Below, in pieces: positions 26,166-36,630 of a DNA stretch of 64,000 nucleotides (position 1 is the first letter of the stretch; the number at the start of each line of letters is the position of its first letter). Both the position numbers and the translations under genes were made by a program. A model generated the notes under the pieces. The model was not told the origin of the DNA, ran no database searches, and saw only the letters and a list, made by a program, of their open reading frames with translations. The DNA is from Tenacibaculum piscium (GTDB lineage: Bacteria; Bacteroidota; Bacteroidia; Flavobacteriales; Flavobacteriaceae): contig NZ_JAJGWT010000001.1 of the NCBI RefSeq assembly GCF_021390715.1, positions 191,839 to 255,838 on the forward strand, written 5' to 3'.

Positions 26166-26195
26166 AATGTCATAATTTTTTTAATGGCATAATTT
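26166..26195 (+). promoter_or_regulatory. Direct repeat upstream of groS
   Basis: AATGTCATAATTT (26166-26178) and AATGGCATAATTT (26183-26195) are two 13-base direct copies with one difference, repeated with a period of 17 bases. They lie about 75 bases before the groS start. No CIRCE (HrcA) operator is present. The spacing suggests a stress-response promoter or operator, but this is inference. Confidence 0.4.
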
Positions 26196-26270
26196 CTGAC
26201 TATTTATAAGCATTAAAAATAAATACAAAAATAAACAGTAAAACAAATCGTTAATCATAATTTATACAAA

Positions 26271-26546
26271 ATGGGATTAAAAATAAAACCTTTAGCAGAT
26301 AGAGTTCTTATAAAAGCCGCTGCCGCAGAAACAACTACCGCATCTGGACTTATTATTCCTGATAACGCAAAGGAAAAACCTCAAAAAGGAACTGTTGTTG
26401 CCGTAGGAAATGGAACAAAAAAACAACCTTTAACCGTAAAAGTTGGTGATACTGTTTTATACGGAAAGTATGCTGGTACTGACTTAAAACATAAAGGAAA
26501 AGATTATTTAATAATGAGAGAAAGCGATATTTTCGCAATTATTTAA
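26271..26546 (+). CDS. groS: Co-chaperonin GroES
   Basis: A 91-residue protein of the standard length. [10 protein letters not shown] at the start, the mobile loop (about 17-33, [11 protein letters not shown]), [27 protein letters not shown] at the end. GroES caps the GroEL cage in protein folding. It is followed after 49 bases by groL and led by the direct repeat at 26166-26195. No tryptophan or cysteine is seen. Confidence 0.97.
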   Translation: MGLKIKPLADRVLIKAAAAETTTASGLIIPDNAKEKPQKGTVVAVGNGTKKQPLTVKVGDTVLYGKYAGTDLKHKGKDYLIMRESDIFAII

Positions 26547-26583
26547 TCAAATTTATTACGATAAGTTTATTATTCATAAATAA

Positions 26584-28224
<1,641 letters not shown>

Positions 28225-28252
28225 TGGTGGCGAGTCGCCACAGACAAGCATA

Positions 28253-28287
28253 AAAAAACCTCGAAAATTAATTTTTTCGAGGTTTTT
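28253..28287 (+). terminator. Terminator of groSL
   Basis: AAAAACCTCGAAAA and TTTTTTCGAGGTTTTT (28253-28267, 28272-28287) form a stem of about 14 bp with a T tract. A small extra hairpin, TGGCGA/TCGCCA, lies just before it at 28227-28240. Confidence 0.88.
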
Positions 28288-28304
28288 ACTTTTATATGAT
28301 TTTT

Positions 28305-28371
28305 GATGTCATCCTGATTTGCCGTTTCTCCTATTGATGCGATGCTGAAATAAATTCAGCATGACGATAAT
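28305..28371 (-). repeat. Mosaic dispersed repeat, copy B
   Basis: Read on the minus strand this matches the left part of the element at 9736-9857: the hairpin ATGCTGAA/TTCAGCAT (28342-28349, 28355-28362) and, after a variable middle, GGCAAATCAGGATG. It lies between the groL terminator and the prenyl-synthase gene. No coding potential. Confidence 0.75.
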
Positions 28372-28391
28372 AGATAAGACATATTATCTCA

Positions 28392-29369
28392 TTATATTTT
28401 TCGTTCAACAACGTAATCAATCATTAACTTTAAAGAATCTTTATAAGGGGATGCTGGAAAATTTTCTAATATCGCCAATGCCTTATTTTTATACCCTTCC
28501 ATTTTAGTAGATGCGTATTCTAACCCACCATTTTTATTAACAAAACTAATAACTTCTTTAACACGTTTTTTATCCGTATTGTATTTTTTTACCGAATTTA
28601 TCAACCAAGATTTTTCTTTTTTAGAACAATTATTTAACGTATAAATTAACGGAAGCGTCATTTTTTGTTCTTTGATATCAATTCCTGTTGGCTTTCCTAT
28701 TTTTTCTTCGGTATAATCAAACAAATCATCTTTAATTTGAAAAGCGATTCCTATATATTCGCCAAACTTTCGCATTTGCTGCACAATTTCAGTATTTGCT
28801 CCTACCGATGCCGCTCCAATTCCACAACAAGCCGCAATTAAAGTGGCTGTTTTCTGGCGGATAATTTCAAAATAAACTTCTTCAGTAATATCTAATTTTC
28901 GTGCTTTTTCTATTTGAAGCAACTCCCCTTCGCTCATTTCTCGAACAGCGATAGAAATCAATTTTAAGATATCAAAATCTTCATTATCAATAGAAAGTAA
29001 CAAACCTTTTGAGAGTAAAAAATCGCCTACTAAAACGGCAATTTTATTTTTCCAAAGAGCATTTACAGAGAAAAATCCGCGACGGCGATTACTATCATCC
29101 ACGACATCGTCATGCACTAAAGTTGCCGTATGAATTAATTCAACTACGGATGCACCTCTGTAAGTTCGTTCATCAAAACCACCATCAGAAACCATTTTAG
29201 CAACTAAAAAAACAAACATCGGACGCATTTGTTTCCCTTTTCTACGAACGATATAATACGTAATTCTATTTAATAATGGAACTTTTGACAACATCGAATC
29301 TTTAAACTTTGTTTCAAAGAGTTCCATTTCATTTTGAATAGGAAGTTTAATTTGTTCTACAGGCTTCAT
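28392..29369 (-). CDS. Polyprenyl (octaprenyl-type) diphosphate synthase
   Basis: A 325-residue all-helical isoprenyl synthase. The first aspartate-rich motif DDVVDD is at 87-92 (LIHTATLVHDDVVDD), the second, DDLFD, at 214-218 (QIKDDLFDYTEEKIGKP), and GKQMRP (45-50) binds the homoallylic diphosphate. The long-chain type makes the side chain of menaquinone, which flavobacteria use for respiration (and here for cytochrome bd). The residues before the first motif (VELIHTATL) are small, which goes with a long product; the exact chain length is not decided by this. It faces the groL terminator and stands alone. Confidence 0.9.
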   Translation of the reverse strand: MKPVEQIKLPIQNEMELFETKFKDSMLSKVPLLNRITYYIVRRKGKQMRPMFVFLVAKMVSDGGFDERTYRGASVVELIHTATLVHDDVVDDSNRRRGFFSVNALWKNKIAVLVGDFLLSKGLLLSIDNEDFDILKLISIAVREMSEGELLQIEKARKLDITEEVYFEIIRQKTATLIAACCGIGAASVGANTEIVQQMRKFGEYIGIAFQIKDDLFDYTEEKIGKPTGIDIKEQKMTLPLIYTLNNCSKKEKSWLINSVKKYNTDKKRVKEVISFVNKNGGLEYASTKMEGYKNKALAILENFPASPYKDSLKLMIDYVVERKI

Positions 29370-29472
29370 ATTTCAATAAAAAAATTAATTTAAAAGTAAA
29401 AGTACTAGAATAATAATGATAAAAACAATAATTTCACACTCAATAATTTAATTTTTTTACCACTAAAATACT

Positions 29473-31005
29473 ATGAATAAAGTATTCAACTTCTTACTTC
29501 TTTTTTTTATATCTCAAAATGCCATTTTTTCTCAAAAAACAATGCTTTGGAGAGATGTTGATATTCAAAAATTTGGAAAAGAAACTATTTATAAAAATTT
29601 AAAAGGAGAAACTTTAGATGGCGATTTTAAAATAGCTGAACGCAATGGCGCTTATTCTAAAGTTACATTTACCAATGGTTTAATTTCAAAATCAAAATTA
29701 AATTACGATAGTGATGGCGTTTTATATTCTGAAATAAATTATAAAAACAGCCTTAAAGATGGTGACTTTACCATTTATTATACTGATAAATCTATCAAAC
29801 GAAAAGGTACATATATTGTTGGAAATAAAAATGGAAAATGGACAACCTATAATAAAAAAGGTGAAGAAATTGGCGTTGAAAATTATAAAGATGATGTTAA
29901 GAATGGTGTTTTTTGGGAGCGTTCTACTTCAAGAATGAACCCAGAAAAAAATCTAGTAAGCCAAAAAGAATATAAAAATGGAGTTCCTAAAGGAACTTGG
30001 TTTGCTAAAAATAATGACAACCTTATTTGGGAAAAAAAATATAGTACTCCTGAAAATTATGTTTTAAAAAATTTCCATAAAAACGGAACGATTAAAAATC
30101 GTAAGGAATATAAAAATAATCAATATTTTGGAAATTGGTTTGAAAAAAATGAAGAAGGTGATTTAAAATGGGAAAAAAAATATACCTCAAATAACGAATA
30201 TACCGAAAAAAGATATCACAAAAACAGCATCTTACAATATCAAAAAAAATATAAAAATGGACGTATAGATGGTGAGTATATTCGTTACAATAAAGAAGGT
30301 GAAAAAACAATATCAGAATTTTATAAGAATAATAAAAAACACGGTAAATGGTTTCGAAAATATAGTAATGGAAACATCATATTAGAAGAATATGATGCTG
30401 GAAAACCTACTGGAAATTGGTACAAAAAAGATGAAAATGGAACTATATTTTTTGAAAAATCATATGTAAATCCCGAAGATTATACCTATAAAAAATATCA
30501 CATCAATGGAAATATTAAAGAATCTGGTACGTATCAAAAAGATAAATTAACGGGAGATTATTTTAAATATAACGTAAATAATGTACTGTTAATAAAACGA
30601 TTTTATGAAAATGGAAAACCGATTAATTTAGAATCTTACTTTGAAAATGGAAATAAAAAAGAAGTCGTAAAAAGAATTGGAAAATCAGACAATGCAACTG
30701 TTGAAATATATAACAATAATGGTATCTTACTAAAAAAAGGAACTTATTTCAAAAAATACAAACACGGTTTATGGGAGTTTTTCGAACCTAAAAAAGGACG
30801 TTTAGCACAAGTAATAACATACGCAAACAATGCTAAACATGGACTTTATAAAAAATACAATGAAGCAGTTTTAATTTCCATAGAAGGTAATTATAGCAAT
30901 AATAATAAAGATGGTGTTTGGAAACATTACGATTTAGCTGGAGACTTAAAAAAAGAAATCACGTATAAAGTTGGTCAAAAAATAGCCACTAAAACTTTTA
31001 ATTAA
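29473..31005 (+). CDS. Secreted MORN_2/YwqK-type repeat protein
   Basis: A 510-residue exported protein: signal peptide to about residue 20 (IFSQ), then about 15-20 copies of a 20-24-residue repeat of the MORN_2 type, with cores such as YKNGVPKGTWFAKN, YKNNQYFGNWFEKNEEGD, YKNGRIDGEYIRYNKEGE and YKNNKKHGKWFRKYSNGN. Copies alternate a GxW/GxY glycine turn with a charged strand. Such proteins are often named toxin-antitoxin system YwqK family antitoxin, but no toxin gene is near, and an outer-surface beta-solenoid role is more likely. The gene is a single unit with its own hairpin terminator. No function is known. Confidence 0.8.
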   Translation: MNKVFNFLLLFFISQNAIFSQKTMLWRDVDIQKFGKETIYKNLKGETLDGDFKIAERNGAYSKVTFTNGLISKSKLNYDSDGVLYSEINYKNSLKDGDFTIYYTDKSIKRKGTYIVGNKNGKWTTYNKKGEEIGVENYKDDVKNGVFWERSTSRMNPEKNLVSQKEYKNGVPKGTWFAKNNDNLIWEKKYSTPENYVLKNFHKNGTIKNRKEYKNNQYFGNWFEKNEEGDLKWEKKYTSNNEYTEKRYHKNSILQYQKKYKNGRIDGEYIRYNKEGEKTISEFYKNNKKHGKWFRKYSNGNIILEEYDAGKPTGNWYKKDENGTIFFEKSYVNPEDYTYKKYHINGNIKESGTYQKDKLTGDYFKYNVNNVLLIKRFYENGKPINLESYFENGNKKEVVKRIGKSDNATVEIYNNNGILLKKGTYFKKYKHGLWEFFEPKKGRLAQVITYANNAKHGLYKKYNEAVLISIEGNYSNNNKDGVWKHYDLAGDLKKEITYKVGQKIATKTFN

Positions 31006-31012
31006 AAATAAA

Positions 31013-31047
31013 AAAACGTCTTATTATTCTAAATAATAAGACGTTTT
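31013..31047. terminator. Long bidirectional terminator
   Basis: AAAACGTCTTATTATT (31013-31028) pairs perfectly with AATAATAAGACGTTTT (31032-31047) over a three-base loop: a 16-bp stem between the convergent MORN gene and rlmN. Confidence 0.9.
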
Positions 31048-31104
31048 ATAATACGACTATCTTTATCAACATATTTTAAACTTTAACTAAAATAGCTGTA
31101 TTTA

Positions 31105-32145
31105 TTATGATTTATTTGCTAATTGTCCGCAAGCAGCATCAATATCTTTTCCTCGTGAACGACGAACATTTACCACAATATCGTGCATTTCTAAATTAGA
31201 AATATAATTATTAATTGCCTCTGGACTTGCTTGTTGAAATTCGCCATCATCAATCGGATTATATTCAATTAAATTCACCTTACAAGGCACATATTTACAA
31301 AACTGAATTAAAGCATTGATATCCTCTTTTTTATCATTAATTCCTCCCCAAACGACATATTCATAAGTAATCATTCGTTGTGTTTTTTCGTACCAATATT
31401 CTAATGATTCTTTCAAATCTTTCAACGGAAACGTAGCGTTAAAGGGCATTATTGAGGTACGAACGGCATCAATAGCAGAATGTAATGAAACCGCTAAATT
31501 AAATTTAACATCATCATCTGCCATTTTTTTGATGATTTTTGGCACGCCTGAAGTTGATACCGTAATACGCTTAGGCGACATTCCTAAACCTTCTGGAGAC
31601 GTTATTTTTTCTATGGATTTAATCACGTTATTATAATTCATCAAAGGCTCTCCCATTCCCATAAAAACGATATTCGACAGTTTTCTATTATGATATAATA
31701 AACTCTCTTTATTAATCGCTGCTACTTGGTCGTAAATTTCATCAGGATTTAGATTTCGCATTCTTTTTAAGCGTGATGTTGCACAAAATCGGCAATCTAA
31801 GCTACAACCAACTTGACTCGAAACACAGGCTGTCGTTCTTGTTTTTGTAGGTATCAAAACCGATTCTACCACCAATCCATCGTGTAAACGAACTGCATTT
31901 TTCACCGTTCCGTCTTTACTTCGTTGCATGGTATCCACTTTGATATGGTTAATTACAAAGTTTTGGTCAAGCATCTGACGTGTATCTTTTGATAAGCTTG
32001 TCATATCATCAAAAGAATGGGCAGATTTTGTCCATAACCATTCATATACCTGATTTCCTCTAAATGCTTTATCTCCATTAGTAACAAAAAAATCACGAAG
32101 TTCTTCTTTTGATAATGCGCGTATGTCTTTTTTCTTTACTTCCAT
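31105..32145 (-). CDS. rlmN: 23S rRNA/tRNA adenine-C2 methyltransferase RlmN
   Basis: A 346-residue radical SAM enzyme that methylates C2 of A2503 in 23S rRNA and A37 in some tRNAs. The cluster motif CSLDCRFC (C-x3-C-x2-C) is followed by ATSRLKRMRNL; the C-terminal RRSRGKDIDAACGQL contains the cysteine that resolves the methylated intermediate; the methyl-carrying cysteine is in the TTACVSSQVGC stretch region. I place the start at the ATG at 32145 (MEVKKKD), not at the GTG ten codons upstream. A -7 element (TATTTTTG on the minus strand, 32152-32159) lies immediately upstream, inside the transcript end of queA. Confidence 0.95.
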   Translation of the reverse strand: MEVKKKDIRALSKEELRDFFVTNGDKAFRGNQVYEWLWTKSAHSFDDMTSLSKDTRQMLDQNFVINHIKVDTMQRSKDGTVKNAVRLHDGLVVESVLIPTKTRTTACVSSQVGCSLDCRFCATSRLKRMRNLNPDEIYDQVAAINKESLLYHNRKLSNIVFMGMGEPLMNYNNVIKSIEKITSPEGLGMSPKRITVSTSGVPKIIKKMADDDVKFNLAVSLHSAIDAVRTSIMPFNATFPLKDLKESLEYWYEKTQRMITYEYVVWGGINDKKEDINALIQFCKYVPCKVNLIEYNPIDDGEFQQASPEAINNYISNLEMHDIVVNVRRSRGKDIDAACGQLANKS

Positions 32146-32163
32146 CGGGTGCAAAAATACACA

Positions 32164-32191
32164 AAACCTCACAAGTATCCTTGTGAGGTTT
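32164..32191 (-). terminator. Terminator after queA
   Basis: AAACCTCACAAG (32164-32175) and CTTGTGAGGTTT (32180-32191) are perfect 12-base arms around a TATC loop. Read on the minus strand it is 25 bases beyond the queA stop and followed by T-rich sequence, which is also the rlmN -7 region. Confidence 0.85.
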
Positions 32192-32215
32192 GGCGATTAA
32201 TAGTTGGTTATTTAA

Positions 32216-33265
32216 TTATAAAATTAACATCGCATCTCCATACGAGTGAAATTTATATTTTTCTTTAATTGCTTCTTGATACGCTTCCATTAAAAAATCG
32301 TGTCCTGCAAAGGCAGAAGCGGTCATCATTAAGGTAGATTTTGGCGTATGAAAATTAGTAATCATACAGTTTGCCACGCTAAAATCAAAAGGAGGAAAAA
32401 TAAATTTATTGGTCCAACCTTCAAATTCTTTTAATTTTCGTTTCGAAGTGATTGAAGATTCTACAGCTCTCATAACAGTAGTTCCAACGGCACACACTCT
32501 TTTTTTATTAGCAAGTGCATTGTTTACCATTTCGGCACTTTCTTTGGATACTTTAATTTTTTCAGAATCCATTTTATGTTTCGATAAATCCTCTACTTCA
32601 ACAGGATTAAAAGTACCTAAACCTACGTGTAGAGTAGTTTCAGCGAAATCGACTCCTTTAATTTCTAAACGTTTCATTAAATGCTTTGAAAAGTGCAATC
32701 CTGCAGCTGGTGCAGCTACTGCTCCTTCTTCTTTGGCATAGATAGTTTGATAACGATCTTCATCAGAATCTTCTACCTCACGTTTAATATATTTAGGCAA
32801 AGGTGTTTCACCTAATTTTAATAATTTTTCTCTAAATTCTTCGTAAGGTCCATCGTATAAAAAACGTAAGGTTCTTCCTCTTGAAGTAGTATTGTCAATA
32901 ACTTCGGCAACTAAGCTTTCATCATCTCCGAAAAACAATTTATTTCCAATACGGATTTTCCTTGCAGGATCTACTAAAACGTCCCACAAACGATTTTCCG
33001 CATTTAGTTCACGTAGTAAAAATACTTCAATACGAGCGCCTGTTTTTTCCTTATTCCCGTACATACGAGCAGGAAAAACTTTGGTATTGTTTAACATCAG
33101 TACATCACCTTCATCAAAATAATTGATTACATCTTTAAATAATTTGTGTTCAATTTTTTGAGTATCTCTATGTAGCACCATTAAACGTGCTTCATCTCTA
33201 TGTTCTGAAGGATATTCTGCTAATAATTCTTCTGGTAATTCAAAACTAAAATTTGATAATTTCAT
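32216..33265 (-). CDS. queA: tRNA preQ1(34) S-adenosylmethionine ribosyltransferase-isomerase
   Basis: QueA transfers and isomerises the ribosyl part of SAM to preQ1 in tRNA, giving epoxyqueuosine. The 349 residues match the usual length (about 340-355): [26 protein letters not shown] at the start, [19 protein letters not shown], the central AGLHF and YHTPKSTL-like HTPKSTLMM near the end ([17 protein letters not shown]). I start it at the ATG at 33265; the upstream TTG frame is unlikely. Its promoter is at 33288-33319 and a terminator follows. AroA lies 66 bases upstream on the same strand. Confidence 0.95.
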   Translation of the reverse strand: MKLSNFSFELPEELLAEYPSEHRDEARLMVLHRDTQKIEHKLFKDVINYFDEGDVLMLNNTKVFPARMYGNKEKTGARIEVFLLRELNAENRLWDVLVDPARKIRIGNKLFFGDDESLVAEVIDNTTSRGRTLRFLYDGPYEEFREKLLKLGETPLPKYIKREVEDSDEDRYQTIYAKEEGAVAAPAAGLHFSKHLMKRLEIKGVDFAETTLHVGLGTFNPVEVEDLSKHKMDSEKIKVSKESAEMVNNALANKKRVCAVGTTVMRAVESSITSKRKLKEFEGWTNKFIFPPFDFSVANCMITNFHTPKSTLMMTASAFAGHDFLMEAYQEAIKEKYKFHSYGDAMLIL

Positions 33266-33287
33266 TACTATTTTTTTATTACGTATG

Positions 33288-33319
33288 CAAATATACAATT
33301 TCGAGATACGCCTTGTCAA
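33288..33319 (-). promoter_or_regulatory. Promoter of queA
   Basis: On the minus strand TTG (33319-33317) and TATATTTG (33295-33288) match the -33/-7 elements with a 21-base gap. The -7 element ends 22 bases before the queA ATG. The -33 element lies 12 bases past the 3' end of aroA, so queA can be read on its own. Confidence 0.7.
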
Positions 33320-33331
33320 GTGATTCGTTCT

Positions 33332-34573
33332 TTATTTTTCTTTAATCATTTCTAAACCTACTTGTTGCATGTCTTGCCAAAAGTTTCGGTACGATTTAGA
33401 AACCACCTCAGCTTCCAAAATAACGAGGGTTGTTTTGAGTGCTAACGGTGCAAAAGCCATTGCCATTCGATGGTCATTATAGGTTGCAATTTTAATATTT
33501 CTATTAATAGTATTTGCTACTTTTAAATGCAAACTATTATTCGTTACACTAATATTTGCGCCTAATTTGGTTAGTTCATTTTTGAGTGCTTCTAGACGAT
33601 CAGTTTCTTTAATTTTCAGGGTATGAAGTCCTGTTAAATCACAAGCAATTCCTAATCCAAAGCAAGTAACAGCGATAGTTTGTGCAATATCAGGTGCATT
33701 TTTTAAATCTTCGGATAAAATAGCGTTACTATGTTTTTCATGCTTGGTTAAGACAATCATATTTTCTTTAAAAATCGTTGTAACGCCAAAATGTTTGTAA
33801 ATTTCGGCCAAGCAATTATCGCCTTGTAAACTCTCTTTTTTATAAGCCGATAACGTTACAGATGCGCCAATTTCACTCAGGGCAATTATCGAATAAAAAT
33901 AAGAAGCGGAACTCCAATCCGATTCTACAACAATATTTTGTTCTGAAACAGTTTCTAAAGCATTTATTTTAATGCTATTTTTTTCAAATATTGCAACAAC
34001 ACCTATTTTATGCAACAAAGATAGCGTCATTTTAATATATGGAACGGAAGTTATTGTCCCATTTAATTCAATTGTGAGTCCGTTTTTTAGACTAGGAGCA
34101 ATTAACATCAATGCTGAAATATATTGACTACTTACATTTCCATCAATAGTAACGGTATCTTTTTCTATTTTTTTACCTGTAATTTTTATCGGCGGATACC
34201 CTTCTTTATCAAGATATTGAATATCGGCATCTAAATCACGAAGTGCATCAACCAAAATTTTTATAGGTCGATTGTGCATTCGCTCCGAGCCTTGTAATAT
34301 TTTGACAACTCCTTCTTGCGTAGCAAAAAAGGCGGTTAAAAAACGCATTGCTGTTCCTGCATGTCCGATATCGGCAATTTCAGTTGCGTTATTTTCTTTG
34401 GATAAAGCATCTTGTAAATGATGTGTATCATCAGAATCTGATAAATTTTCAATAGTGATACTTGGAAATAATTGTTGTAAAATCAACAATCGATTCGACT
34501 CACTTTTTGAACCTGAAATAATAATTTCAGTATTAATTTTATTTTTTCTTGGGATACTAAGTTCTAAATTCAT
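33332..34573 (-). CDS. aroA: 3-phosphoshikimate 1-carboxyvinyltransferase (EPSP synthase)
   Basis: A 413-residue enzyme of the shikimate pathway joining shikimate-3-phosphate and PEP. SGSKSESNRLLIL (about 20-32) is the phosphate-binding start, GHAGTAMRFLTAF (about 71-83) the shikimate region, LKIKETDRLEAL and YNDHRMAMAFAPLAL are the C-terminal signatures. The length is slightly short compared with the 425-445 of most bacteria, as usual in Bacteroidota. The start overlaps nothing; the small membrane protein gene is 81 bases upstream. Glyphosate sensitivity class cannot be judged from this reading. Confidence 0.93.
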   Translation of the reverse strand: MNLELSIPRKNKINTEIIISGSKSESNRLLILQQLFPSITIENLSDSDDTHHLQDALSKENNATEIADIGHAGTAMRFLTAFFATQEGVVKILQGSERMHNRPIKILVDALRDLDADIQYLDKEGYPPIKITGKKIEKDTVTIDGNVSSQYISALMLIAPSLKNGLTIELNGTITSVPYIKMTLSLLHKIGVVAIFEKNSIKINALETVSEQNIVVESDWSSASYFYSIIALSEIGASVTLSAYKKESLQGDNCLAEIYKHFGVTTIFKENMIVLTKHEKHSNAILSEDLKNAPDIAQTIAVTCFGLGIACDLTGLHTLKIKETDRLEALKNELTKLGANISVTNNSLHLKVANTINRNIKIATYNDHRMAMAFAPLALKTTLVILEAEVVSKSYRNFWQDMQQVGLEMIKEK

Positions 34574-34654
34574 CTGTAAACTTGGTTTTTAAAAACCTTA
34601 TTATAGTTAGTGTTAGTGCTAGCGTAGTTCGTTTATTTTACGATTTTTTTACGA

Positions 34655-34903
34655 TTACTTTGTTTTTTTATTCACCACATAAATGGCATATAAAACACTA
34701 ACCGTTACTTTTGTTAGCCAAAAACGTTGCCATTTTCCTTGTGAAAAATTAATTGTATTTACGGTTTCAAAATCCCCAGAAAACAACGCACTTCCACTAT
34801 TTACTAGCAATGAAAATAAGGTTACAAAAACTAAAAAAGGCACACTAACTTTCAGTACATTAATCCAAAAACTTCCTTTTTGTATATTTTTACTTAAACT
34901 CAT
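34655..34903 (-). CDS. Small conserved two-helix membrane protein
   Basis: An 82-residue protein with two membrane helices (about 13-33 and 60-77) joined by a polar loop (SGDFETVNTINFSQGKWQRF). The N-terminal part (MSLSKNIQKGSFWINVLKVSVPF) is amphipathic. It lies between a MazG-like gene (20 bases upstream) and aroA (81 bases downstream) on the same strand, which, with the ATG and clean frame, argues for a real gene. I do not recognise the family and can give no function. Confidence 0.6.
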   Translation of the reverse strand: MSLSKNIQKGSFWINVLKVSVPFLVFVTLFSLLVNSGSALFSGDFETVNTINFSQGKWQRFWLTKVTVSVLYAIYVVNKKTK

Positions 34904-34923
34904 TTATATTTATTTGTATTTAA

Positions 34924-35250
34924 TTATTTTAATTTTTCGTTATTATGATGACGGTCATGATCTCGTTTTGTTTTGATATCTAATTTTTTATCAAAAGCAT
35001 CTTGCAAATTAATTCCCGTTTGATTTGCCAAACATAAAACAACAAACATAACATCGGCTAATTCTTCGCCTAAATCTTTATTTTTATCGCTTTCTTTTTC
35101 GCTTTGTTCTCCATAACGACGGGCAATAATTCGAGCAACTTCGCCTACTTCTTCTGTTAATTGTGCCATGTTTGTAAGTTCGTTAAAATATCGAACTCCA
35201 TGATTTTTAATCCAATTATCGACTTCTTTTTGGGCGTTTTGTATATTCAT
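34924..35250 (-). CDS. MazG-like nucleotide pyrophosphohydrolase
   Basis: A 108-residue all-alpha NTP pyrophosphatase of the MazG/RS21-C6 type. The metal-binding motif is AQLTEEVGEVAR (about 28-39, ExxE) with GEELADVMFVVL (about 68-79, ExxD). The C-terminal KRDHDRHHN is typical of the short flavobacterial version. Such enzymes clean up non-canonical or damaged dNTPs. A second, unrelated-looking member is at 59840-60229. It is the first gene of a minus-strand group leading into the small membrane protein and aroA. Confidence 0.88.
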   Translation of the reverse strand: MNIQNAQKEVDNWIKNHGVRYFNELTNMAQLTEEVGEVARIIARRYGEQSEKESDKNKDLGEELADVMFVVLCLANQTGINLQDAFDKKLDIKTKRDHDRHHNNEKLK

Positions 35251-35311
35251 TTTTATAATGATATTTTATAGTGATATTTTAAATTCAAATATAAATATTT
35301 CTTTTAGGCAA

Positions 35312-36523
35312 TTAATTTGCCAAGGCAGATTTTTTAAGAACACGCATCAATAGTAAAAAAATTACCAAGCCAACAACAGCGATAATCGTCATGATACCCC
35401 AAGTCGTATCAAAACCATACGCATCAATTAATCGCATTCCTGAATTGTGTCCAAAAATATGTGCTAAGGAAAATGCCATACTATAATACGCCATATATTC
35501 TCCTTGATTTCCTTTTTTTGCACTATTGATAACAAAAGCATTTGAAAAAGGAAACGCAATCATTTCACCTACGGTCATAAATAACATTCCTAACACCAAA
35601 ATACCAGACCAACTTGTTAAATTTAATACAAAAAAACTTAACCCCATTAATAATAATCCTATAAAAATTAAAAATGTGTTTGAATATTTACTTTCTTCCA
35701 ACCATTTAATTAGGGGCATTTCTAACGCAAAAATAATAAAACCATTCATTGCCATTAACAAACCAATTTGTAATTCTGATAAATGATGTGCATCTTTATA
35801 ATACAACGGAATTGTTGAGAATAACTGCAAAAATACGAATGCAAAAATGAACATTCCTACAAAAAATATCCAAAAAGCATTGTCTTTAAAAATAGATACT
35901 GGATTTGCTACTTTTAGTTCATCTAAAGGCGTTACTTTCTTCGGATTTAAGACATTCATCAATAAAAAAGTGGCAGAAATACAGGTAATTCCATCGACCC
36001 AAAACAAACCACTGTAACTTAAAGAAGTGATAATTAATCCACCTAAAGCAGGTCCTGCGGAGAATCCTAAATTAATTGCCAATCGAATTAAGGTTACCGA
36101 ACGTGTTTTATTTTCGGGTTTACTATACGCATTTAACGCTACAAACATGGCGGGTCTAAAGGCATCAGCAACTAACATTACTAAAAAAATTCCGATACAA
36201 AATCCTATAAAAGAAGTTACAAATTGCAGGGCGATAAAAAAGAAACCTGTTAATAATAAACTTGCTTTCATCACTTTATAAAAGCCGATTTTATCGGTTA
36301 ATTTTCCACCAACCCAAGAACCAAGCACAGAACCTAATCCAAAACAGGTCATAATCCAGCCAACATCTTTTAAGGTAAAATCTAAACTTTTAATTAAATA
36401 CAACGATAAAAATGGAATAACCATCGTACCTGCTCTGTTAATTAAGGTGATTAGCGCCAACCACCAAACTTCTCTTGAAAGTCCTTTAAAAGTATTCAGG
36501 TAGTTAAAATACAATTTTCTCAT
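35312..36523 (-). CDS. MFS transporter (12-helix, drug-efflux type)
   Basis: A 403-residue major facilitator with 12 predicted helices. The loop after helix 2 carries the motif-A line GSWVGGKLTDKIGFYKV (about 69-85), and RLAINLGFSAGPALGG after helix 4-5 matches motif C of proton antiporters (GPALGG). The family resembles MdtH/TetA-like exporters. The substrate is unknown. Upstream, on the same strand, are a terminator hairpin and a 24-codon reading frame that could be an attenuation leader (see the features at 36575-36705). The 3' end is followed by the MazG-like gene 62 bases on. Confidence 0.85.
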   Translation of the reverse strand: MRKLYFNYLNTFKGLSREVWWLALITLINRAGTMVIPFLSLYLIKSLDFTLKDVGWIMTCFGLGSVLGSWVGGKLTDKIGFYKVMKASLLLTGFFFIALQFVTSFIGFCIGIFLVMLVADAFRPAMFVALNAYSKPENKTRSVTLIRLAINLGFSAGPALGGLIITSLSYSGLFWVDGITCISATFLLMNVLNPKKVTPLDELKVANPVSIFKDNAFWIFFVGMFIFAFVFLQLFSTIPLYYKDAHHLSELQIGLLMAMNGFIIFALEMPLIKWLEESKYSNTFLIFIGLLLMGLSFFVLNLTSWSGILVLGMLFMTVGEMIAFPFSNAFVINSAKKGNQGEYMAYYSMAFSLAHIFGHNSGMRLIDAYGFDTTWGIMTIIAVVGLVIFLLLMRVLKKSALAN

Positions 36524-36574
36524 AATATATTAATTTGATGCGTTATTTTTTATTGTTGAAATTTATCTAAAAGG

Positions 36575-36606
36575 AAAAAAGTCCGACTGTGAAGTCGGAC
36601 TTTTTT
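36575..36606 (-). terminator. Terminator or attenuator hairpin before the MFS gene
   Basis: AAAAAAGTCCGACT (36575-36588) pairs perfectly with AGTCGGACTTTTTT (36593-36606) over a four-base loop. On the minus strand it lies 52 bases upstream of the MFS start and 25 bases after the short frame at 36631-36705. It could end the transcript of the cyclase gene, 217 bases away, or act as an attenuator. Confidence 0.85.
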
Positions 36607-36630
36607 TAATTGATCTATTTATTTAAAAAA

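Noticed and set aside
26166..26270. A CIRCE operator upstream of groSL
   Set aside because: The TTAGCACTC-N9-GAGTGCTAA pattern is absent on both strands.
29473..31005. A toxin-antitoxin module
   Set aside because: There is no toxin gene next to it and the protein carries a signal peptide.
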